Positions 1 through 8,400 of a DNA stretch of 10,547 nucleotides are shown piece after piece. The position numbers and the translations under genes are program-made. Origin of the DNA: Bacteroidia bacterium (GTDB lineage Bacteria; Bacteroidota; Bacteroidia; Bacteroidales; Azobacteroidaceae); assembly GCA_025996815.1 (NCBI GenBank), contig BNTT01000106.1, forward strand, positions 1 through 10,547, in the 5' to 3' direction. A model generated the notes under the pieces. It was not told where the DNA came from and did not search any database. It worked only from the letters and a program-made list of their open reading frames with translations. Numbering within the stretch: the first letter of the stretch is position 1; every line of letters starts with the position of its first letter.

Positions 1-7
1 GAATGCA

Positions 8-34
8 TACTTTTTGCTTTTTTGAGCAAAAGTA
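8..34. terminator. Hairpin, possible terminator near the left edge
   Basis: An inverted repeat has arms at 8-18 and 25-34 (TAC then TTTTTGCT, against AGCAAAAGTA), with one bulged T and a T-rich loop. It could end a transcript entering from either side, including the broken transposase transcript that ends at 111. There is no T-run directly after either arm, so function is uncertain. The rest of 35-110 is AT-rich and shows nothing I can name. Confidence 0.35.
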
Positions 35-110
35 CGTCAATTCAAATCGAAAAATCAAAGAACGCTTATATCTATTTGTATATCAATAGATTACAATAAA
101 ATATTTAAAA

Positions 111-1483
111 TTAACGCAACAGCAGTATCGTTTCATTACTAATTGGCAAATTGATTTTTAATGTAGTTATGGTTTTGGCAATGTCTAATACTTTATCAAC
201 GCTCAAGTTTATACCCTCCGATTTCAGTATTCTTTCAAGTTCCTTATATACTTTGTAAGCCACAAAACAAATACAGACATGTGCCACAATACGTTTCTTT
301 GTAAAATGGAACATCGGTCGCAGTTCCAACGTCCCTTTTGTTATACGGAACGCCCGCTCCACCTGCCAAAGTTCGCTGTATTGCTCGTAAACCGCTTTTG
401 CGGTCAGGTTTGTATTGGTAATATAACCCTTCAAGCCATCCCAACACTCGTCTTCCCTGATTTTATCGTAATTGATGGTCGCTTTTATATCATCGCTTAT
501 TTCCAGAAATTTATTGTAACCGCGCTTATTAACCTTCTCCTTTGTTATTGAACCGCTCTTATATTCTTTTTCCAGTCGTTTTATGCCCTTTTCGCGATTG
601 TAGCGGTCTTTCTTTGCCCTGTTTTGAGAATAACCGACAATCAGGCGGGAAGTGGCTGTCTTTTGATATTCATAAAACTTACCGTCTTCTTTTTCCAACG
701 ATAAAATCCATTTTGTTATCGATTTGCTTTCGTTTTTTATTCTTGCACCGAGAATATATTTGTAATTTTTCTGTTCCAACAGAGCGATATTGTCATTGTT
801 CATCAGTCCCGAAAAGGATAGCCACCTGAACTGACCAATAAGCCCAAGACTATCTGTGGACAGGCGTGTTTCCCGTCCTTTGAAAATCCCGTTTTACGCA
901 GTTCATCGGCAGTGTCGGTTTCAAAATAAAGCGTGGTGACATCGTAAAACATAAGCCCGATTTTGCCTCCCAATATCTTCCGCGTATGTTCAACGCTGAT
1001 TTGCTGAACTTTATCCTTTTGTGTGTCGTGCAATTTATCCAAATAGCGATAAATTTTGTGCAGTTCCACATCTTCATCATAATACGACTTCAAGTAATCA
1101 ACCGTTGCCACCTTGCTGCGTGGCTGACAAATACGCGATACAACCAAATGTTTCAATATCTCATCGTCAATTTTGTCAAAACCAACCAATTGAAATACAC
1201 GGTTTAAGATTAGTTGTGTGCCATTGAGCAGTATGTTCTCAATATTGCCCAATAAACGCTCTGTAACTTGCTTTTCTTCCTGTTCGCGCGTATGTTCGGC
1301 AAACATATCCCGTGCGCCAAAGTAAGCCGACAGCCATTTTTTGCCGTGCTGATACAACTTCTCTATCTCGGATGCATCTGAACTGCTACCGAGTGTTTTT
1401 ACATAATTGCTTTTACCGTTACATTTGGAAACGATTACCACACTTGTAGTCCCTGACCGATTTTTCTTTTTCTTTACAAACAT
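111..1483 (-). pseudogene. IS1634-family DDE transposase, inactivated by internal deletion and frameshift
   Basis: Two open segments, 803-1483 and 111-803, are the front and back of one transposase. The front starts MFVKKKKNRSG, typical for this family, and contains the first catalytic Asp in FYDVTTLYFE followed by SKDGKHACPQIVLGLLVSSGGYP. It then runs into a stop after PFRD. The back segment resumes with GLMNNDNIALLEQKNYKYILGARIKN and carries the third catalytic residue in WQVERAFRITKGTLELRP. In intact relatives about 35-45 residues, including the second catalytic Asp (a VADAGL-like motif), lie between GYP and the GL before NNDN. Here they are missing and the frame changes. The ATG at 1483 is preferred over 1522 because the extra residues cover a promoter-like box and a palindrome. 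The element cannot encode a working transposase. Confidence 0.85.
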
Positions 1484-1487
1484 AGTG

Positions 1488-1495
1488 CAAATATA
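1488..1495 (-). promoter_or_regulatory. Possible -7 box of the IS1634 transposase
   Basis: Reading the minus strand, TATATTTG fits the Bacteroidetes TAnnTTTG -7 consensus and lies four bases before the ATG at 1483. The nearest TTG upstream (1520-1522) is 24 bases away, slightly too far, and lies inside the palindrome. If used, the transcript would be nearly leaderless. Confidence 0.3.
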
Positions 1496-1511
1496 GCTCT
1501 TTTTACGGCTT

Positions 1512-1533
1512 GCGACCCCCAATTGGGGGTCGC
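1512..1533. repeat. 22-bp perfect palindrome (GCGACCCCC / GGGGGTCGC around AATT)
   Basis: The sequence is exactly self-complementary over 22 bases, with G5/C5 arms around AATT. It sits 29 bases upstream of the transposase ATG. It may be a subterminal part of the insertion sequence, an operator, or a hairpin that shields the transposase from outside transcription. No copy is present at the other end of the element within this window. Confidence 0.9.
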
Positions 1534-1559
1534 ATAATTTGTAAATACAACAAAATCAA

Positions 1560-1940
1560 TTAGTTGCAAAACAGGCACTTTGAAAGTGTCAAAGTCAGGA
1601 GGAATTCTTTGTTCCACCCGGCTTTTAGACGTTTAGGGACGAGACTTTCTTTCCTTTGTCCTTTTTCAAGAGATTGAGCGCAATTTTTCTGATAAGCGCA
1701 AAATTTTCAGCGGCGTGCTTAGTCCGCTTGCGTTGTTCATCTTCTCTAAAGACCATGTCTAATGTCCAGTGTAAAGAATTTTCACCCCCCCCAGTGCTCT
1801 CTGATATATTGATTAAAGGGTTGAAGCATATCTAAACTGCTAATATAGAGGCGTACCCTTTGAACCCGCGAACGGTTTTACCGTCTATGGCGATGACTTT
1901 GTCAAATACACCGGCTGTTTTTTGTGATCTGTTGTGTATT
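1560..1940 (-). pseudogene. ISAs1-family transposase remnant with internal deletion and two frameshifts
   Basis: There is no long ORF here, but frame-by-frame minus-strand translation recovers ISAs1 signatures in order. Around 1855-1905 is FDKVIAIDGKTVRGFKG, the family's IDGKTVRG block. Around 1796-1848, in another frame, is YISSLDMLQPFNQYIREHW. At 1631-1785 is GENSLHWTLDMVFREDEQ followed by KHAAENFALIRKIALNLLKK. At 1560-1625 is KAGWNKEFLLTL ending in CLFCN and stop. The large middle part between the first two blocks is missing. A G8 run (C8 at 1785-1792) needs seven bases to join HWGG to ENSLHW. A short A-run near 1635 needs one more base to join SSL to RLKAGWN. This is a dead element. The upstream edge is approximate. 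Confidence 0.8.
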
Positions 1941-2061
1941 GGATACAAAGATACAACATTTTGACGAGATTATCTAATTGATACACAAATAGTTATAAAC
2001 ATCATGCTATTTTTTCTGTTGATAATGTCCTTTTTATTTTTTTTTAATGCGTTGACCCTGT
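1941..2061. other. Intergenic stretch without a recognised gene
   Basis: AT-rich DNA lies between the ISAs1 remnant and the stop of the HELAH protein gene. A minus-strand TATCTTTG at 1946-1953 fits a Bacteroidetes -7 box but has no well-spaced TTG partner. It could be a leftover promoter of the insertion sequence. I see no hairpin terminator for the gene ending at 2062. Confidence 0.4.
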
Positions 2062-3552
2062 TTATTTTTTAATCAACTTTGCTGTGCGAACCTCACCTCC
2101 CGATTGAATGGACATCACATAAACACCCGGACTTAACGATGACAAATCCAATTGACCGAAGTAGAACGCTTTTGAAAAAACCTGTTTGCCGGTCAAATCG
2201 TAAATAGCGACATTCCCTGTTTCCGTTGCAAAATACACTATGTCGCGGACAGGGTTGGGATGCACTTGTAAGTCTGCGGCGCGCCACGACCCTGCTGGCA
2301 AGGATTCTATGCTTGTTGGGGGTGTTATGAGGCTATTCTTTATCCCTGCGGCTTCCAATGAGCCTACACCACCTGTTGCCTGTGCAAAATTGTAAATGCT
2401 CCATCCGGGGTAACTGTCATTCATTCCTCCCGTAAACCATGATACAGCTTTCACAATGTCTGCGTAGTGCTGAGGTGTTTCAGCAGGGGAAAGAATCACC
2501 GTTAATACTTTAAACTTTTTTTGCGAAGTGGCAGCATCAGGCTCACGAACTCCTCCCAATGTGATAAGGTCGTCAATAGTATAGGAGGTTATGCCGGTGG
2601 AATAAAAATAGCCCTTTCCAAACGAAAAATTTCCGGATGATTCATAACTATTGCCCGTATAAACATCCAAACGAAAGTTGGCATCTCTGAGTTCCTTTGC
2701 CGATTTCAACCCCATTAAATAGAGTTCGATGTCGCTATATACCAAACTGTTACCTCCATTGGCGTTTTCTCCAAATCCCCCGGAAAAATCACTCTTCATG
2801 CTTGCCTGATATTTTGTTTTACCCGTTACTCCTCCGCTATTTTCCTCGATTTTTTTCACATATTTGAAGCCACCTAATTGACCACCTGCATTGCTAACAC
2901 CCCAGTGTCCGTCATATCTCTTTCCTCCCACATCAAACGTTGGACAGATATAGGCTGCCCAATTATGAGCCAACTCATGCAAACTTGGTCCCAGTGAGAT
3001 GGCATTGTACATAGGAAAATACATGACTGATTGCAATTTGCCGGCAGACCCCCACGCTGCTGCATTGGAATAAGCAATCCTCCCAATGCCTTTAACACTA
3101 TTGCTTATCTGATGGTTTATTCCGTAAAAGCCTAATGTGTTAATGATGCTTGGTGTATTAACCGTGTCTAACACAAAAAACAGGAAATCAAAATCGTCCT
3201 GAAATTTGGTATATACAGATTTGGAAATAGATTGCATTTCAGCCCCATAGCCTGATTTAATCAGATTCGGCAATTGGGTGTTACTGACTTTATACGCCAC
3301 CACCGTGCTTGTCGGGTCGGTTGCCGCATCCAACAAGTAGAATCCATCGCCCAAATCCGTTGAAGCAGCCGCGCGAAGGGTTGACTTCACCGGCTGATTA
3401 CCACTAAGCGGCACCCTGCTTGGTGCCAGCAACTTTTCAGACACCCCATTTTTGTCCATCACATCACTCTGCGGCACTATTGCCCGCTGTTGAGACTGCA
3501 TCGCAGTTCCCCCCAACATCACAACAAAAAGAAAAGAAAAAACCTTTTTCAT
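2062..3552 (-). CDS. Secreted HExxH metalloprotease-like protein with T9SS sorting domain
   Basis: The 496-residue product begins with a signal peptide (about residues 1-20, MKKVFSFLFVVMLGG). The central part carries HELAHNW, with His192, Glu193 and His196. A histidine in DGHWG follows at 216, then GGQLGGF, and later YSDIELYLMGL (Glu276). HExxH plus a later His or Glu is the usual zinc protease arrangement, so a zinc peptidase fold is likely. I do not recognise the exact peptidase family, and substrate is unknown. The C-terminus (about 428-496) has the T9SS type A pattern: HPNPVRD, YDLTGK, LSPGVYVM and a basic LIKK end. This predicts export across the outer membrane with removal of the tail and surface attachment or release. 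The gene stands alone, divergent from sufC, with its own promoter. Catalytic activity is inferred from the motif only. Confidence 0.85.
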   Translation of the reverse strand: MKKVFSFLFVVMLGGTAMQSQQRAIVPQSDVMDKNGVSEKLLAPSRVPLSGNQPVKSTLRAAASTDLGDGFYLLDAATDPTSTVVAYKVSNTQLPNLIKSGYGAEMQSISKSVYTKFQDDFDFLFFVLDTVNTPSIINTLGFYGINHQISNSVKGIGRIAYSNAAAWGSAGKLQSVMYFPMYNAISLGPSLHELAHNWAAYICPTFDVGGKRYDGHWGVSNAGGQLGGFKYVKKIEENSGGVTGKTKYQASMKSDFSGGFGENANGGNSLVYSDIELYLMGLKSAKELRDANFRLDVYTGNSYESSGNFSFGKGYFYSTGITSYTIDDLITLGGVREPDAATSQKKFKVLTVILSPAETPQHYADIVKAVSWFTGGMNDSYPGWSIYNFAQATGGVGSLEAAGIKNSLITPPTSIESLPAGSWRAADLQVHPNPVRDIVYFATETGNVAIYDLTGKQVFSKAFYFGQLDLSSLSPGVYVMSIQSGGEVRTAKLIKK

Positions 3553-3619
3553 CAGAATATCTATTTTAATTTTTATTCATCGCCTGATTGGCGCAAATTG
3601 CAACCAATTAAAAACGGTG

Positions 3620-3648
3620 CAAAGGTAGACAAATTTTTTGAAAACAAA
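3620..3648 (-). promoter_or_regulatory. Promoter of the HELAH protein gene
   Basis: On the minus strand TACCTTTG (3627 to 3620) matches TAnnTTTG. TTTG (3648 to 3645) lies 17 bases upstream, an acceptable Bacteroidetes -33/-7 spacing. Transcription would start near 3613, giving a leader of about 60 bases before the ATG at 3552. Confidence 0.6.
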
Positions 3649-3668
3649 ATTTCAAATGCTTTTTTTTG

Positions 3669-3676
3669 TACCTTTG
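3669..3676 (+). promoter_or_regulatory. Possible -7 box of the sufC operon
   Basis: TACCTTTG on the plus strand matches the same -7 consensus and lies 22 bases before the sufC ATG. I find no TTG at a normal distance upstream; the closest TTTG (3637-3640) is 28 bases away. The assignment rests on one box and its position. It makes the TTG start at 3666 unlikely, because that codon touches the box. Confidence 0.45.
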
Positions 3677-3698
3677 TCCTCAAAAGACAACAAGAAAT

Positions 3699-4448
3699 AT
3701 GAGTGCTGAACTTTTGGATATACGGAATTTATATGCGTCCGTCACCGGCAAGGAGATTTTGAAGGGAATCAATTTGACGGTTGGGGCGGGCGAAACGCAC
3801 GCGATTATGGGTCCCAACGGGTCGGGCAAGAGCACGCTGTCGTCCGTTTTGGTGGGCAATCCGGCTTTTGAGGTGACGCAGGGCAGTGTTTCGTTTTTGG
3901 GCAAAAATCTTTTGGAGATGTCGCCCGAAGAACGCTCGTGGGCGGGTATTTTTTTGAGTTTTCAGTATCCGGTGGAGATTTCGGGCGTGAGTATGGTCAA
4001 TTTTATGCGGGCGGCGGTGAATGCACAGCGTACCCACAAGGGCGAAAAAGCCCTCACGGCGGGCGAGTTTCTGAAACTGATGCGCGAGAAGCAGGCTTTG
4101 GTTGAGTTGGATACCAATTTGGTCAATCGCTCGGTGAACGAGGGCTTTTCGGGCGGCGAGAAAAAGCGCAATGAGATATTCCAAATGGCGATGCTTGAGC
4201 CGAAACTTGCGATTTTGGACGAGACGGACAGCGGGTTGGACATCGACGCGCTGCGCATCGTGGCGGACGGCGTCAATAAGTTGAAGCGTGCCGACAATGC
4301 CACGATTGTGATTACCCACTATCCGCGGTTGCTGGATTATATCAAGCCGGATGTCGTTCACGTGCTCTACAACGGGCAAATCATCAAGACCGGTCCGCCC
4401 GAATTGGCGTTGGAACTGGAAGAAAAAGGTTACGATTGGCTGAAATGA
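3699..4448 (+). CDS. sufC: SufC, Fe-S cluster assembly ATPase
   Basis: The 249-residue protein is the cytosolic ABC-type ATPase of the SUF system, which drives shape changes in the SufB/SufD scaffold during iron-sulfur cluster building. All motifs are intact: Walker A GPNGSGKST (38-46), Q-loop FQYP, SufC-type signature GFSGGEKKR, Walker B AILDETDSGLD and H-loop ITHY. Length and sequence fit Bacteroidales SufC, ending EEKGYDWLK. The ATG at 3699 is chosen because MSAELLDIRNL is a normal SufC start; an upstream TTG at 3666 adds an unlikely peptide overlapping the -7 box. The stop overlaps the next gene as ATGA. The usual Bacteroidales order is sufB-sufC-sufD, but no sufB lies upstream: the preceding gene is divergent and 146 bases away. 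The gene is visibly richer in G+C than the flanking protease genes. Confidence 0.95.
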   Translation: MSAELLDIRNLYASVTGKEILKGINLTVGAGETHAIMGPNGSGKSTLSSVLVGNPAFEVTQGSVSFLGKNLLEMSPEERSWAGIFLSFQYPVEISGVSMVNFMRAAVNAQRTHKGEKALTAGEFLKLMREKQALVELDTNLVNRSVNEGFSGGEKKRNEIFQMAMLEPKLAILDETDSGLDIDALRIVADGVNKLKRADNATIVITHYPRLLDYIKPDVVHVLYNGQIIKTGPPELALELEEKGYDWLK

Positions 4449-5077
4449 AATCAAACCCCCAAATAGTACAGTTGGCGAAAAACGAACGCACGACCCTCTG
4501 TTTTCAACCGAAGGACACCGCGTTGGATTATCATATCATTTTGGAACAAAATGCGGGATTGGATTTGTATTTTTTGCAAGACCGGACTGTGCAGACGCAT
4601 TTTCAAATTGATTTGAATGGCGAAGATGCCGAACTGAACATTTACGGGCTGGCAACCGCCGAAGGAACGCAAAGGATTGAAAACCACATACTTATAAACC
4701 ACAACGCGCCGAAATGCAAGAGTTATCAACTGTTTAAATATCTGCTGAGCGACGAAGCGGTTGGCGTGTTTGACGGCAAAATAGTGGTGCAGGAGGGCGC
4801 GCAGAAGACTGTGGCTGAGCAAAACAACCGCAATCTGTTGGACGGCGATGCCTGCCGCATCCACTCCAAACCGCAGTTGGAAATTTATGCCGACGACGTG
4901 AAATGTTCGCACGGAATGGCTACGGGGCAGTTGGATGAGGCGGCGATGTTTTATCTGCGCTCGCGCGGCATTCCCGAAGCGGAGGCAAAAAAGATGCTCA
5001 AAACGGCGTTTACGCAGGATATTTTGGATAAAATCAATTCTGCTTCACTCCAAATAGGTGTAGCCATACAGCCCTGA
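4445..5077 (+). CDS. sufD: Short SufD-like Fe-S scaffold protein (SufBD core only)
   Basis: The 210-residue product matches the beta-helix core of SufD, the partner of SufB in the SufBCD scaffold. The hallmark stretch is at about 144-176: PQLEIYADDVKCSHG, then GQLDEAAMFYLRSRGI. Cys154 and His156 lie in the KCSHG motif; the His corresponds to one important for cluster assembly in SufD. Bacteroidales SufD is normally about 440 residues. Here the whole N-terminal half is absent and about 35 C-terminal residues are replaced by SLQIGVAIQP. The ATG at 4445 overlaps the sufC stop as ATGA, so translation is coupled. A TTG at 4436 would add three residues and is less likely. Possibilities are a truncated but expressed SufD, a degrading gene, or a minimal scaffold similar in layout to the two-gene SmsC-SmsB systems. 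The last 33 bases overlap an antisense remnant. Confidence 0.8.
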   Translation: MKSNPQIVQLAKNERTTLCFQPKDTALDYHIILEQNAGLDLYFLQDRTVQTHFQIDLNGEDAELNIYGLATAEGTQRIENHILINHNAPKCKSYQLFKYLLSDEAVGVFDGKIVVQEGAQKTVAEQNNRNLLDGDACRIHSKPQLEIYADDVKCSHGMATGQLDEAAMFYLRSRGIPEAEAKKMLKTAFTQDILDKINSASLQIGVAIQP

Positions 5078-5326
5078 ACGGTAGTTCGAGAGAAATTCGC
5101 GCCCCTCTTCGACAGTGATTTTGCCCGCTTTCATCGATTCCGTGACCCACGCTTCCACGTTGCGCACGAATTTTTTCGTCTCACTGATAGGCACCCACCA
5201 AAAATACGCCCATGCAATTCGGTTCCTTTTCAGGGATTGAGGGTCAAGCCCGCAATGACAAATCCTTTTTGGGTCAACCCCAGCAATATCTTTCCATACA
5301 ATTCCCTGAAGAACCTTTTTTTTCAA
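5045..5326 (-). pseudogene. Probable C-terminal remnant of arginine decarboxylase (speA)
   Basis: An open frame of 93 codons ends with VEEGREFLSNYRSGLYGYTYLE. The GYTYLE ending after an amphipathic helix resembles the extreme C-terminus of biosynthetic arginine decarboxylase, a protein of about 630 residues that makes agmatine for polyamine synthesis. Only about residues 50-93 (5045-5179) look like that enzyme. Residues 23-32, CHCGLDPQSL, come from a dispersed palindromic repeat read as protein, and the N-terminal part is unrecognisable. The catalytic domain is absent, so this is a fragment even if transcribed. Its stop lies inside the 3' end of the sufD-like gene on the other strand. The speA assignment is from memory of the family and moderately sure. 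Confidence 0.5.
5236..5256. repeat. Degenerate REP-like palindrome
   Basis: ATTGAGGG, TCAAG, CCCGCAAT form an 8-base stem with one mismatch around a 5-base loop. It matches the widespread dispersed repeat whose minus-strand reading gives CATTGCGGGCTTGACCC, often translated as HCGLDPQS. The partly damaged arm suggests an old copy. A smaller related GGGTCAACCC lies at 5271-5280. Confidence 0.6.
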
Positions 5327-5340
5327 CCGCCAAAATGCAC

Positions 5341-5378
5341 AACTCCCGCCTGAAATTTTGAAATTTCAGGCGGGAGTT
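5341..5378. terminator. Strong bidirectional hairpin between converging transcripts
   Basis: The 38 bases form a perfect inverted repeat: 18-base arms (AACTCCCGCCTGAAATTT and its complement) with two bases between. It begins 22 bases past the stop of the C10 protease gene and is the first strong hairpin after the sufCD genes. It likely stops transcription from both sides. No long T-run follows on either strand, so factor-independent termination is not certain. Confidence 0.7.
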
Positions 5379-5400
5379 CTCAATTTGTCTGATAATCCGT

Positions 5401-8400
5401 TTATTTCTTAATTATCTTCTGCACAGTGCTTTGACGGTCAATAAATAATATTTTCACTAAATAAATTCCTTGCGGTAATGTAGCAACATCTACGGTGGTT
5501 GAATTTGTCGAAGCCACAACGCGCCCAGCAATATCCAAGATTTCAACTTTTTCTATCGGTTTTTCCGATTTGATAAAAATTTCGTCTTTTGCGGGATTGG
5601 GAAAAATGCTTATTTTTTCTTGTGCTTGCACTTCTTTTACTCCTGTGCTGCTTGCTTTGAATGTAACCGAAATAGTATGATTGGTAGTTACATTCGGGAA
5701 AATGTAATAGCCGTTTGCTTTAGCAGCGTCATCAAGTGTGCCATCTACAAGCACTTCGTTAATTTCATAACCTGAATTGGCGGCAAATGATACCGGCTGA
5801 TTTTCGCCGGCATATCTAATCGCTATTCCATCGGGAATAATATAACCTCCTGAGTGTGCAGTCGCAGAAATAGCGAATGTACGTGTGCCATCAGCATTTG
5901 TCGGGTCAATGTATGCTGCAGAATTTGGTTTGATATTATAGATAATTCCTTGCGAGCCGTTAAAAGCATAATCGTGGATATTTAAGGCAGACGATACAAA
6001 ATAACCATTGTTAGCATTATTATTGTTGCCTTGAGACGCTTCTCCCCAACCCCAGTTAAAATGAAAATACCTCCTTCCATAAGCATCTGTATTACAACTA
6101 TAACCATCACATACAAATGCGTGTCCGCCGTCAGGTTCATATCCGATATAAAGTATTGGTCTACCAGCATTCAAATCAGAAATAAGCAAATCATCCCATT
6201 CGGTATTTAGATTACCACGCCATTTTGATTGAATACTATTGTCATATCCAAAATATGTTGGAAGTACAGCGAATGAGGTATAATTCGTCTTATTTTCAAG
6301 AACATAAGCACCACTTCCACCGGGTTCATAATTCATATGCACCGCTACTCCGCATTCATACATTAACTCGGCTACTGCATTTTCTTGCGTAGTAGTTGTA
6401 TATTCGTTAGTAGTATTTTTCATATTTGCCCAATCGTAAGTTGTTGTCCCTGTAATAGCAGGTACAGATATTTGCAAATTGTCTGTTTTATATGAAGGAA
6501 TACTTCGTGTTCGCTGTATAGGGTGTTGATGATAGTTCATAATTTGTGCCATTGCTGTTGCTACGCAACCGGTTGGATAATTATAACTCGAACCTGTCGG
6601 ATAATATTGGTTCAATTTAGAATTAACTAAATTATTATATGGTGCACGTTGCGCCCAATATGTTGTCAAAAGTGGTTTAACTTCGCAAGCGAGAGAAACA
6701 TCTTTAAATGTTACTTCTATGGTAGTATATGCTGTAACATTTGATACAGTATAACTCGTACCACCAGTTTGAACTGTTGAACCATCCTTTTTCCAAATAT
6801 CAACTTCTTTTCCAGAATTTGGCATTGCAGTAAAAGTTTCACTTCCGCCTGCACTCACAGTAACGTCGCCGCTCGGCGAAATACTTCCTCCGCTACTTGC
6901 CGTTGCTGTAATTGTGTAAGTGGCGGGCGGTATTTGTGTGAAACTTGCCGAAATGGTATGTTCCGCCGTTACATTCGGGAATGTATAACTACTGACTGCA
7001 CCAACATCTGAACCGTCAACCAAAACCTGACTGATTTGATACCCTGAATTGGGCGTAATTGTGTAGGATTTGCTGTCTCCGCAAGTTACGTTTGCTGTTC
7101 CGCTTGGCGAAATGCTGCCACCTGTTCCTGCCGAAGCAGTAATGGAATACGATTTCTGTGTAAATGATACGGAAATTGTGTGAGGTGCCGTAACATTCGA
7201 GAAAGTGTATGAGCCATTTGCTTTGGCGGTTGCGTCTGCAGCTCCATCAACCAAAACCTGATTGATTTCGTAACAACTGCTGCTCGGTGCAAACGTAAAT
7301 CTTTGATTGTCACCGCTTGTAACCTGTACCTGACCGCTTGGCGAAATGCTGCCACCTGAACCTGCCGAAGCGGTAATGGTGTGTGTCGGAACTGGGTCTT
7401 GCGTTACCGATACCGTTGTTATACCACTTGTGCCACCGGTCAGCGTAACAATCGCAGTGCGCGAAGAATTTGAAGTATTTGCCTGAGCCGTCATCGTGAA
7501 AGTGCTGTTACCGCTTCCGTTCGTTTTTGAAGTTGTAAGCCACGAGGCATCGTCTGAAATTGTCCAACTTTGGTTGGAAGCAATCGTTATGTCGGAAGAA
7601 GTTCCGCCACTTGCTGTGAAATTGTACGAATCCGCCGAAACATCAAGAGTTACGTCATCAATAACGACAGTTTTGGAAGCGCAACTTGTTGTGTTGCAAG
7701 CTCCCTCGGCGCGGACATAATAAGTTGTTGTTGAAGTTGGGCTAACGGTAATGTTTGAACCGGTGCCAACCGCGATACCATCGCAAGAGCCGCGATACCA
7801 TTTCCAAGTTGCACCTGTTCCAAGCGAGCCGCCCGAAACCGATAAAGTAGTAGAATTACCACTGACAATAGTAGAGGTGCCGGAAATACTTGTTGGAGCG
7901 ACTGATTGAGTATTGACGGTTACAGATAAAGACCGTGTTGAACTGCTACCACAACTGTTATTTGCTTTCACTGTAATTGTTCCGCTTGAAGCACTTGAAC
8001 CCGGAGTTGCAGAAATACTTGTGCCTGTAGAACTGCCCGACCAACCGCTTGGCAAAGTCCAAGTGTAACTTGTTGCACCCGATACAGACGATATGCTATA
8101 ACTTTGTGAGCCGCCACCGGCACATACAGTAGTTGAACCTAAAATTGTACCCGGTGTTGAAGGTGTAAAATTTACAGTTACATATATACTTCGTTCCGAG
8201 CTGCTACCGCAGCTGTTATTTGCTTTTACTGTAACATAGCCGCTTTGTGCGCTTGAACTTGGAGTAAGATACACATCCCAATCCGAACCTGAAGAATAAT
8301 ATCCTGTCAACGACCAGCCAGACGGATAATCCCAAGTATAACTTGTGGCACCCGATACTTGTGATATATAGTAGTTTTGTTGTCCACCACCTGCACACAC

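Larger units (their letters stand above)
111..1533 (-). mobile_element. Defective IS1634-type insertion sequence, ends not defined
   Basis: This spans the broken transposase and the palindrome just upstream of it. I looked for terminal inverted repeats by comparing 1-110 with the complement of 1500-1600 and found no convincing match. The true ends and target duplication therefore cannot be given. The left end may lie outside the window or be lost. Confidence 0.5.

Noticed and set aside
1..110. Left terminal inverted repeat of the IS1634 element
   Set aside because: Only loose AT-rich similarity to the complement of 1534-1560 was found, not enough to call an end.
3666..3698. TTG start giving SufC 11 extra residues
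   Set aside because: The codon abuts the promoter-like TACCTTTG, and the extra residues have no counterpart in SufC.
3729..4454. Open frame of 241 codons on the minus strand opposite sufC
   Set aside because: It mirrors the well-conserved sufC frame, is rich in His, Arg and Gln as antisense frames are, and shows no domain.
4451..4912. Open frame of 153 codons on the minus strand opposite the sufD-like gene
   Set aside because: Antisense to recognisable SufD sequence, with no signal or domain of its own.
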